Shown in pieces: positions 1 to 5,610 of a stretch of DNA of 5,610 bases (its first letter is position 1; each line of letters starts with the position of its first letter). This DNA is from Myxococcales bacterium (GTDB lineage: Bacteria; Myxococcota; Polyangia; HGW-17; SLPX01). A program made the translations under genes and the position numbers. The DNA is taken from assembly GCA_007131745.1 (NCBI GenBank), contig SLPX01000316.1, forward strand, positions 1 to 5,610, read 5' to 3'. The notes beneath the pieces are model-generated. The model saw nothing but the letters and a program-made list of their open reading frames with translations. It was not told the DNA's origin and ran no database searches.

Positions 1-27
1 CCGGCTTGTTCCGGAGACCTGCTTCAT
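1..27 (-). CDS. Possible start of a downstream gene (nine codons, runs off the left edge)
   Basis: On the minus strand an ATG at 27-25 opens the frame MKQVSGTSR to the window edge. GAGG (39-36) stands 8 bases upstream, a near-ideal ribosome binding site, and an in-frame TGA two codons before the ATG makes this the first start available in that frame. A short polar, basic N-terminus is what one would expect before a membrane anchor. In many Gram-negative bacteria the gene after bamA or tamA encodes the TamB-type inner-membrane/periplasmic bridge protein, so TamB is a reasonable guess from context only. Nine residues cannot identify a family. Confidence 0.35.
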
Positions 28-205
28 CTTTCAGACCTCGGCAGACCAAGCTATATTCGCCTGGCCTTATTGACAGAGGCTGGAACGAGCGAGCCTGTTT
101 GTTTACGGCAGCGGACAAACCGCCGAGCGCCTTGTTTGAACCTCCCTGCGAAAACATGGCCTCGGCATCCACCCCACGATCCGGATCGAGCGAGGTTGCT
201 CGGGA
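28..205. other. Spacer downstream of the Omp85 gene
   Basis: A 178-base spacer with no gene that I can support. On the minus strand it holds, just after the Omp85 stop, a 5-bp hairpin (187-202) and a 12-bp palindrome (177-188), and near its left end the GAGG ribosome binding site of the putative next gene. No T-tract follows either hairpin, so I see no intrinsic terminator. I found no promoter with convincing -35 and -10 boxes at proper spacing. Confidence 0.5.
177..202. repeat. Adjacent short inverted repeats after the Omp85 stop
   Basis: Two inverted repeats overlap by two bases. CGATCCGGATCG (177-188) is a perfect 12-bp palindrome. CGAGC (187-191) and GCTCG (198-202) form a 5-bp stem around a 6-base loop. 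They begin 3 bases past the Omp85 stop codon on the minus strand. They could protect the 3' end, bind a regulator or be chance; no T-run follows. Confidence 0.35.
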
Positions 206-3200
206 TCAGAAAATGAAGCCGAAGTTGAAGTGAACCCGGCCGGAGGGATCCGTGCCGTATGAAGGTTCAAACGGCACCGCGTATGCAACGCTGAGCGCGC
301 CCACCGGGGTTACTATACGGAGCGCCACTCCCATGGAGTGCTTGAAATTCGAGAAAAAATCCTTGAATCCCCTCTTGCTGTAGAGCGTGTTGGCAATTGA
401 AGCTGTGTCGAAGAAAATTGCTCCGCGAAGCGGCAATCCGAAAAGGATGCTTTCTTTCCAGATAGGGAAATGAATCTCGGCATTATATACAAGTCGCAGG
501 TTTCCACCACGTGGAGTAACATTGTACAAGCTTCCTTCGCCGTAGGGGGACAAGGGTGACCACTCGACGGTTGTGTATAGCTGATCCCGTTCGTACCCCC
601 TTACGGTTGTGTCTCCGCCTCCGTAAAATCTCTCGGTCTTGGGAAGCATCACCGTGGCGCCGATTGGAAAACCATGGTCGTATCTCAAGCCTTGGGCCAC
701 GACGATATCTAGGGGAAGAGGTATGAACAACTGGCCGGCGAACCGAAGATGCAGAAAGTCAGCTGTGTCAACCAGGTCCGCAAGGAGGTACCGGGAAGCC
801 CACCGCAGGGAGGTAACAATCTGGAAACCCTTTGTCGGAATCAGGGGGTTGTCTCTCCTGTCCCAGATGAAAGTGGGTCCTATCGTGGCGGTTGTAGTGA
901 ATACATCCACTTCACGGGATTCATCCATTCCCGCAGCTGTTCTCCTGAGCGGTTCCCGCATACGGACGCGCTTTATCTCGTAGCGCATGAAAAGCTGTAT
1001 CTTTTCAGTGAAACGCTTGATTATGGATGCCGACCCACCGTAGGTGAGAAGCTGCCCCAGCCTTACGGTGTCTTCGTTTCGAACGAAGCCGGTGAGGTCC
1101 AGGATCAGATTTGTTCGAAGAAAACGAGGGTCTTTGTAGGTCACTCGTCCTCTTTGAATGATGTCTCCATATTCCCCCTCGATCCTGAATTGCTTGCCCC
1201 ATCCGAAAAGATTCCTGTTCGTGTAGGAAAGGTTGACGAACCACGGGTTGTCGGTGGAAACGCCAGCTCCTACCTCCACGGAGCCGTAATCGTCAAACCG
1301 TTCTCTGACTTCCACCAGGACGTGAACCGGGTTTTTTTGGGATTGCAGTCCTAGAAATGTTATCTGCGCGGCCTGCAAAACTCCGAGGCTTCCGAGGTTT
1401 CTCTGCGACTCGGTCCTCTTTTTCAGGCTGAATACCTCTCCGCTCTTTATGGTAATCTCCCGCCTGATAACTCGAGTGGATGTTTTAAGATTGCCGCGTA
1501 TGAAAACCTCACCGAAATGAACCAACGGACCAGGGTCGACTTTGAAGGTGACGAAAACACCGGTTCGTTCGGGTGAGGGTTTTGCTTCGTATTCAACTTG
1601 AACGTATGGATAGCCTCTATTTGCAGCGGTTTCTTTGATGCGCGAAAGCTCTTCTTCAAGACTTTTTTCTGTAAAGGGTCTTCCGACTCTCATTCGGACG
1701 GTCTTCTGAAGAAGTTTTCTGATTTCTTCATTTTTGCATTCAATATTTACCCGCTCAACATTCACCTGCTTTCCTTCACGGATATAGAAACGAACGTATA
1801 TTTCATCTCTTCTTCCCTTTATCGGGCCGAGTGATTCGAGTAGAGCCACCGAGGCGGGCCGCCGGAAAGCTTCCGGCCGGGTAGCCGCCGCGCCCCAGCA
1901 ACGCGCGTATCGAAAGCCCCTGGATCTGTAGAATTCCTGGATTCTCTCAGCGTCTTCCATGAGCTGCTTGGTGGTTACAAACCCGCCTGAACCAAGGCCG
2001 ATGGCCCCCAGCAAGGGAAACTCTTTAGTTTCTATTACTCTTCGCAGCCTTCTGTCGGAGAAATGCCGGTTTCCTTCAAAAGATATGCCCTTTACCTCTA
2101 ACCGGCCTCTTTCATCCACTGTAAACGTGATTCTGTCGGCTCTCGGCGACAACTGTTCACGAGCTGCATAAACTCGGGTCTGGAAAAAGCCGCGTGTCTG
2201 GTAATACCGCTGGATGGCTTTTCTGGAGTTCTCCATTTCAAAGTCATCACTATTTCCTTCGTTGAAAAAAGTAACCTGGTTTTTTAGATCGCGATCGCCG
2301 ATTCTCCTGTTGCCCTCGAAAACAAGTTCCAACTTCCTGTTTTCACGTATGGTGATATTGATATCGACCCGTTTACGCTTGCGGTCCAGACTTTTTGCGG
2401 GGCTGAAATCATGACGAATCCTAACCTCGGGGTAACCAAGTTCGTGATACTTCTTTTTCAGACGTTCTATGTCTTTGTTGAAACGGTTCGCTGTGAAAGG
2501 TTTGCTCCACCAGAGAAAATCGTGGGTGAATATTTTCTTGATTTTGTCGGTGTCCAAAGCCTGGTTGCCTTCCACCGTAAGCCGCCCTAATCGATAACTG
2601 TATGGATTCCAAAACCAAAGGGGGCTGATAGTCCAAAGGGGTCGCAAAAGAACCAGCAGGTTGACCACATGAGGTTTATTTGTCTCTTCGACCACGATTT
2701 CGAGGTCTCCTTCGAAATATCCTTCGCGGGCAAGGTAGTCCAGGATTCGTCGTCTTTGTCTCTTGAAGGCTTCATCTCTTTCGGCTTCAGGCGGCAATCT
2801 GGTTCCGCTGCGGTACCTGAGGTGACGCTCTATGTGAGTTTCGAATAGCGGCCAGTTTCCCCTTATATGCACATGCCGGATTATGGGCACCGGTTCGATT
2901 GCTATGTCCAATTTCACGAGGTTTCCTGACCAGTTCTCCAGTATGGTCACGAAATACCCGAGCCGGTCCAGGTGATCCTTGATCATGTCCAAATGCTTGA
3001 GAAGCCTACCCGGCTCCATCCTCGTTCCTTTTTCAAGCCTGATGATCTTGAGCAGTTTTTCACGTGGATCCAGCTTTTCCCCTGTCAGATTGATCTCGCT
3101 TACAATCACTTCCGTTTCGTCTTCCTCCGGTTCTGCTTCGGAAACTTCGGAATCCGTTGTATTCCGGTCGTCTTTCTCTGCATCCAGAGGTCGCGGGATC

Positions 3201-3262
3201 AACGCGAGCAAAAGAAGCCAGAACGTAAGTGTTGTTTGTCTCGGAGCCATTCTCAACAGCAT
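206..3262 (-). CDS. Omp85-superfamily outer-membrane assembly protein (BamA/TamA-like) with about seven POTRA domains
   Basis: A 1018-residue protein of the Omp85 superfamily, which inserts or secretes outer-membrane proteins. A signal peptide covers residues 1-28 (hydrophobic core around 12-23, probable cleavage after Leu-Asp-Ala), followed by an acidic linker (29-51). By eye I place seven POTRA repeats at about 52-124, 126-208, 223-308, 309-385, 386-497, 498-578 and 579-654. Several show the typical (F/V)xGN turn (VEGN, FEGN, FEGN, IRGN) and a late LGY/RGF/RGY motif. The barrel occupies 655-1018: DRRDNPLIPTKGF at 801-813, GGGDTTVRGY at 881-890 (the conserved loop-6 VRGF/Y motif), and a final Phe, as expected for recognition by the assembly machinery. 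BamA usually has about 800 residues and five POTRAs, TamA about 580 and three, so this is long. The fifth repeat is enlarged. The ATG at 3262 is the first possible in-frame start after the DUF58 stop; Met5 is an alternative that also leaves a signal peptide. I cannot decide between the essential BamA and a TamA-like or accessory paralogue. The superfamily call is very secure. Confidence 0.95.
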   Translation of the reverse strand: MLLRMAPRQTTLTFWLLLLALIPRPLDAEKDDRNTTDSEVSEAEPEEDETEVIVSEINLTGEKLDPREKLLKIIRLEKGTRMEPGRLLKHLDMIKDHLDRLGYFVTILENWSGNLVKLDIAIEPVPIIRHVHIRGNWPLFETHIERHLRYRSGTRLPPEAERDEAFKRQRRRILDYLAREGYFEGDLEIVVEETNKPHVVNLLVLLRPLWTISPLWFWNPYSYRLGRLTVEGNQALDTDKIKKIFTHDFLWWSKPFTANRFNKDIERLKKKYHELGYPEVRIRHDFSPAKSLDRKRKRVDINITIRENRKLELVFEGNRRIGDRDLKNQVTFFNEGNSDDFEMENSRKAIQRYYQTRGFFQTRVYAAREQLSPRADRITFTVDERGRLEVKGISFEGNRHFSDRRLRRVIETKEFPLLGAIGLGSGGFVTTKQLMEDAERIQEFYRSRGFRYARCWGAAATRPEAFRRPASVALLESLGPIKGRRDEIYVRFYIREGKQVNVERVNIECKNEEIRKLLQKTVRMRVGRPFTEKSLEEELSRIKETAANRGYPYVQVEYEAKPSPERTGVFVTFKVDPGPLVHFGEVFIRGNLKTSTRVIRREITIKSGEVFSLKKRTESQRNLGSLGVLQAAQITFLGLQSQKNPVHVLVEVRERFDDYGSVEVGAGVSTDNPWFVNLSYTNRNLFGWGKQFRIEGEYGDIIQRGRVTYKDPRFLRTNLILDLTGFVRNEDTVRLGQLLTYGGSASIIKRFTEKIQLFMRYEIKRVRMREPLRRTAAGMDESREVDVFTTTATIGPTFIWDRRDNPLIPTKGFQIVTSLRWASRYLLADLVDTADFLHLRFAGQLFIPLPLDIVVAQGLRYDHGFPIGATVMLPKTERFYGGGDTTVRGYERDQLYTTVEWSPLSPYGEGSLYNVTPRGGNLRLVYNAEIHFPIWKESILFGLPLRGAIFFDTASIANTLYSKRGFKDFFSNFKHSMGVALRIVTPVGALSVAYAVPFEPSYGTDPSGRVHFNFGFIF

Positions 3263-3264
3263 AT

Positions 3265-3268
3265 CCCC
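3265..3268 (-). promoter_or_regulatory. Weak, oddly placed ribosome binding site of the Omp85 gene
   Basis: The only purine-rich stretch before the Omp85 start is GGGG on the minus strand. It is just 2 bases from the ATG at 3262 and 14 bases from the alternative ATG at 3250 (Met5). Neither spacing is ideal, so the true start is uncertain by four codons. Initiation may be weak or dependent on the structure just upstream. Confidence 0.3.
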
Positions 3269-3282
3269 GCATTGCCGGAAAT

Positions 3283-3311
3283 AAAAAAAAAGATGTTTTT
3301 CTCAGAACATC
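3283..3311 (-). terminator. Terminator-like hairpin with T9 tract between the DUF58 and Omp85 genes
   Basis: On the minus strand GATGTT (3311-3306) and AACATC (3297-3292) form a perfect 6-bp stem with an 8-base loop. Nine T (3291-3283) follow immediately. The DUF58 stop codon lies in the loop. The stem has only two G-C pairs, so termination is probably partial, which would lower Omp85 transcription relative to the two upstream genes. It ends 20 bases before the Omp85 ATG, leaving no room for a complete promoter in between. Any separate promoter would have to lie inside the DUF58 gene. Confidence 0.45.
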
Positions 3312-5020
3312 AGCCCGGACACCGGGTTTTTTTTCCTTGTTTTCAAGTCGGTGGAACCACCTCTCGGTGTTTCCACCGGTTTTTCCGGAGAACCCACTTT
3401 TACACGTACTCCAAGCTTGGCCAGTTCAAAAAATACCGGTGACAAGCTATGCATTTCATCTTTCGCAAAAATTCTGAAAAAGAGCTTTTCGTTTTGTCCT
3501 CTAAAATCACTCCAGAGCATGGGAGCGAACGGGCAAAAAGCCGTTATTCTGTGACCTCGCTTCATGGCGAATTGAAGGGCCGCCTTCATCGGACCTCGCA
3601 CATCGAATCCCATGAGATCGGATACCAATACTATGTGATGCATGCGATGAGCTGAAGCGACAAAGCGAACGGCTTCAGCCATACCGCTTGTTTTTCTTTC
3701 CCGCAAGAAACCTGTTCTATAGGGTATGTCGATACCCCGTAAACGGCAAATCAGCCTGAGACCGGCCATGCGGGGATCTTTCGCTGGAGGGCCTTGCCGG
3801 TTCTTAAGCCATTTGGGAGTTTTGCCCGGATTGGCTTGCAGATTATTCAAAACGGCCTGTGCCCATCCATCCAGGATTCTGATATCAAATACCCCTCCGG
3901 AAGGACCTGTTACAATGTATTTCCAAAGATTGCTTTCAGGAGGGGGGAGATGTTTGATCCTGGCATCCACCCCTTCCTGGTACATCAGGTACAGGGCTGT
4001 ACACTCGACAAGCTCTGCGTCCGTAAGATCGGTGAGATCTTCGTCTATCACATGGTGCGCTTCCATGAGTTGTTCGACGATTCGAAAAAGTTGTTTGCGA
4101 CCTTCCGATATTTTGACGTGGTTCAAAATTCTGGAGTCCACGGTCATTAAGCCCACCCTATCACCCCCGTCAAGAGCTTCCTTGGCAAAACCGGCACAGA
4201 AGTCAACTCCGTAATCAAGCTTGCTTTTTCCGGGCTCTCGATCCCTCATGGTAGAGGAAATATCCAGAATCAGGTGATGATTCATCAGGATTTCGCTTTC
4301 ATGCTCGGTGACCATGAGTTTTCTGAAGCGGGCTGTCGGCGCCCATGCTATCTGCTTGAATGAATCTCCGGGTCTGTGTTCTCGGATTTCTTTCAATTCC
4401 CCGCCGAACCCGGTAAGTCTGCGCCTGTGGGCGCCGGTTCGTTGATGCGGCGCGCCCACGAGTGAACCTCGGATGCTCCTCAACGGCCGGATGCTCAACC
4501 GTGGAAATACCCTCAATTCCAGGCTTGTCGAGAAAAACGCCTCCATTTCAAAAATTCCGAGAATATCGGTTATGGACATCGTCGCTCCGTGAAGAAACGG
4601 GTGTCCGGCGGCGGTCGCTTTGAGGCTGCACACCGCTCCGGTTTCACTGGATCCACGAAGACGTAGGGGAGGGGGCTCTGTTTCCATGATAACGGATCGG
4701 GACTTAATGGCCCGTATCCTGGCCCATCCCAAGGAATAGTCCGCCTTATTCCTGATATATATGCGCAGCGGGAAAGGCGCGTCGGGTATGAGCGATCCCC
4801 TGCTCATTTCTATGCTCGGCACCCACCAAGCCATTTCAAGCATTCTTCGACGAACCGCCGCGCACTTTGGGATAAAAGCTGCATATGAACCCAAAATGAA
4901 ACACAGTGCCGTCATCCCGAGAAAGATCAGGCTCCAGGATTCGGCTAATATTCCGGCCATCATGAAAAAAGCCGACAGGGCTGCTGCTGAATACCCTTTA
5001 CGAGTCAGGTAAGGAGACAC
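3302..5020 (-). CDS. DUF58 / vWA-like membrane protein, partner of MoxR
   Basis: A 572-residue DUF58-family protein. Two hydrophobic segments (about residues 10-28 and 30-50) form an N-terminal membrane anchor. A beta-rich region (about 75-190) follows. The DUF58 signature lies at 206-243: GGELKEIREHRPGDSFKQIA, then W, an Ala-Arg pair and a conserved Glu-His-Glu stretch. A vWA-like fold comes next, with a MIDAS-type DISST at 253-257 (Thr where the classic motif has Ser) and a later VSDLMG with Asp468. DUF58 proteins are usually about 300-450 residues. The excess here sits mainly at about 330-445, between the helix after the second vWA strand and the strand carrying Asp468. The C-terminal tail (545-572) is basic and probably disordered. 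The start chosen is GTG, because AGGA lies 8 bases upstream and the two membrane segments follow at the expected place. An ATG overlapping the moxR stop opens only 11 codons in another frame. Likely role: inner-membrane adaptor for the adjacent MoxR ATPase (known association of the families); the client is unknown. Confidence 0.92.
   Translation of the reverse strand: MSPYLTRKGYSAAALSAFFMMAGILAESWSLIFLGMTALCFILGSYAAFIPKCAAVRRRMLEMAWWVPSIEMSRGSLIPDAPFPLRIYIRNKADYSLGWARIRAIKSRSVIMETEPPPLRLRGSSETGAVCSLKATAAGHPFLHGATMSITDILGIFEMEAFFSTSLELRVFPRLSIRPLRSIRGSLVGAPHQRTGAHRRRLTGFGGELKEIREHRPGDSFKQIAWAPTARFRKLMVTEHESEILMNHHLILDISSTMRDREPGKSKLDYGVDFCAGFAKEALDGGDRVGLMTVDSRILNHVKISEGRKQLFRIVEQLMEAHHVIDEDLTDLTDAELVECTALYLMYQEGVDARIKHLPPPESNLWKYIVTGPSGGVFDIRILDGWAQAVLNNLQANPGKTPKWLKNRQGPPAKDPRMAGLRLICRLRGIDIPYRTGFLRERKTSGMAEAVRFVASAHRMHHIVLVSDLMGFDVRGPMKAALQFAMKRGHRITAFCPFAPMLWSDFRGQNEKLFFRIFAKDEMHSLSPVFFELAKLGVRVKVGSPEKPVETPRGGSTDLKTRKKNPVSGLMF
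3312..3334 (+). terminator. Plus-strand intrinsic terminator-like hairpin with T8 tract
   Basis: On the plus strand CCCGG (3314-3318), loop ACA, CCGGG (3322-3326) form an all-GC stem that can be extended by a G-T and an A-T pair. Eight T (3327-3334) follow directly. This is the classic layout of a rho-independent terminator, but no plus-strand gene ends here. It would stop antisense transcription coming from the Omp85 gene. It lies within the last codons of the DUF58 gene, where the T8 tract appears as A8 in the coding strand. Together with the minus-strand hairpin next to it, it makes a bidirectional arrangement. Confidence 0.45.
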
Positions 5021-5028
5021 GCGAAACG

Positions 5029-5032
5029 TCCT
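5029..5032 (-). promoter_or_regulatory. Ribosome binding site of the DUF58 gene
   Basis: On the minus strand AGGA lies 8 bases before the GTG at 5020-5018, inside the 16-base gap after the moxR stop. The spacing is good and supports the GTG start over neighbouring alternatives. Confidence 0.6.
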
Positions 5033-5036
5033 GCTT

Positions 5037-5610
5037 TCATCTGTCGTCGGGATTCGAAACCCGGGGAAGAGAGCGAACTGACTTGAGAGCCTCGCTGACT
5101 ACCTGCGCGGGTTCCATGCCTTCCAGTTCCGCTTCCGGAGCCGGCACGATCCTGTGGGCCAAAACGGGAACGGCAAGCGCCTTGATGTCGTCGGGCAACA
5201 CGTAATCCCTTGCCCTCATTAAAGCCCTTGCTTTCGCTGCAAACATGAGATTCAGCCCTGCTCGTGGAGAACATCCCAGATAAACCCTGCGATGTTGCCT
5301 GGTATATCTCACGAGTTCGATTATGTATCTGCGGATGTCCGAATCCACATGGACCATTTCGGCCGCATTCTGGAATTTTATCAAGAGTTCCGGGGAGGAT
5401 ACCTTGTTGAGAGGCGCCGGTGGGCGGTTGTAAAGGTTCAAGATCTCGTCTTCCTCATTAGGGGCGGGGTATCCCAGGCGAATTTTCATCAGAAACCGGT
5501 CCACTTGAGCCTCGGGCAAAGGGTAAGTGCCTTCCTGTTCTATGGGATTCTGCGTGGCCAACACCATGAAAGGCTTCGGGAGCAACTGGGTATCGCCTTC
5601 TATCGTAACC
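5037..5610 (-). CDS. MoxR-family AAA+ ATPase, C-terminal part (5' end outside window)
   Basis: This is the last 190 codons of a MoxR-type AAA+ ATPase; the frame is open to the right edge, so the start, Walker A and Walker B lie outside. Seen directly: sensor 1 in VLATQNP, with its Asn, followed by the family signature [13 protein letters not shown], whose Arg is the expected arginine finger. A helical lid domain follows and contains the sensor 2 motif CSPRAG and the typical tail [22 protein letters not shown]. MoxR proteins (typically a little over 300 residues) form ATP-driven oligomers in the cytoplasm and are thought to act as chaperones that activate or assemble other complexes together with vWA-domain partners. 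The visible part looks intact and would be the C-terminal 55-60 % of a normal protein. The gene ends in TGA 16 bases before the DUF58 start, as expected for an operon pair. The substrate cannot be told from sequence. The family assignment is very secure. Confidence 0.95.
   Translation of the reverse strand, partial: VTIEGDTQLLPKPFMVLATQNPIEQEGTYPLPEAQVDRFLMKIRLGYPAPNEEDEILNLYNRPPAPLNKVSSPELLIKFQNAAEMVHVDSDIRRYIIELVRYTRQHRRVYLGCSPRAGLNLMFAAKARALMRARDYVLPDDIKALAVPVLAHRIVPAPEAELEGMEPAQVVSEALKSVRSLPRVSNPDDR

Noticed and set aside
70..75. TTGACA on the plus strand, a perfect -35 box.
   Set aside because: No -10-like sequence lies 16-18 bases downstream and no plus-strand gene follows.
1..205. Open frame continuing for 68 codons in frame past the Omp85 stop, with an internal ATG at 157.
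   Set aside because: The Omp85 protein ends with the expected Phe and needs no extension. The ATG at 157 has a GAGG only 2 bases away, and its product has no signal or membrane segment. The start at 27 is better supported.
6..233. Plus-strand open frame of 75 codons in the left spacer.
   Set aside because: It overlaps the end of the Omp85 gene, has no convincing ribosome binding site and gives a low-complexity polar product.
749..1354. Plus-strand open frame of 201 codons.
   Set aside because: It lies wholly inside the conserved barrel-coding part of the Omp85 gene on the other strand, and its translation shows no recognisable domain. It is a shadow frame.
2972..3442. Plus-strand open frame of 156 codons crossing the DUF58-Omp85 junction.
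   Set aside because: It overlaps the ends of two well-supported minus-strand genes, crosses the plus-strand terminator-like hairpin, and its Phe/Arg/Cys-rich product resembles nothing known to me.
3726..4214. Plus-strand open frame of 162 codons.
   Set aside because: It is antisense to the DUF58 gene, with Ser/Pro/Arg-rich composition typical of shadow frames and no domain or supported start.
1..5610. CRISPR arrays, tRNA or rRNA genes, insertion sequences, direct-repeat arrays.
   Set aside because: Nothing of this kind was seen. Nearly the whole window is occupied by three protein-coding genes, with no repeated units, transposase motifs or terminal inverted repeats.

Overview
The window carries a compact block of genes, all transcribed from the minus strand (right to left as numbered). 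In transcription order they are: the 3' part of a MoxR-family AAA+ ATPase gene (5037 to the right edge, start missing), a DUF58/vWA-type membrane protein gene (3302-5020), and a very large Omp85-superfamily outer-membrane assembly gene (206-3262). After a 178-base spacer, what looks like the first nine codons of a fourth gene run off the left edge (27 to 1). All long plus-strand open frames read as shadows of these genes.

The organism is Gram-negative, because the Omp85 protein has a signal peptide, POTRA domains, a C-terminal beta barrel with the VRGY loop motif and a terminal Phe. The roughly balanced base composition, the long multi-POTRA Omp85 protein and the MoxR-DUF58 pair next to it would suit a deltaproteobacterial (Desulfobacterota/Myxococcota-like) lineage. 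That assignment is an inference from general knowledge; no marker gene in the window proves it.

MoxR ATPases and DUF58/vWA proteins are a recurrent partner pair, thought to act as an ATP-driven chaperone and a metal-binding adaptor that mature or insert other protein complexes. Here the pair is separated by only 16 bases. The Omp85 gene follows 39 bases after the DUF58 stop, so the arrangement could place an inner-membrane MoxR/DUF58 module and an outer-membrane insertase under common transcription. No functional link is demonstrated by the sequence.

The junction between the DUF58 and Omp85 genes is the most interesting non-coding element. It holds a GC-rich hairpin followed by eight T on the plus strand and a second hairpin followed by nine T on the minus strand. 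The two homopolymer arms can also pair with each other, which would make a three-way-junction RNA just upstream of the Omp85 start codon. The proteins have their own peculiarities: I count seven POTRA repeats instead of the usual five (BamA) or three (TamA), and the DUF58 protein has an apparent insertion of about 110 residues inside its vWA fold.
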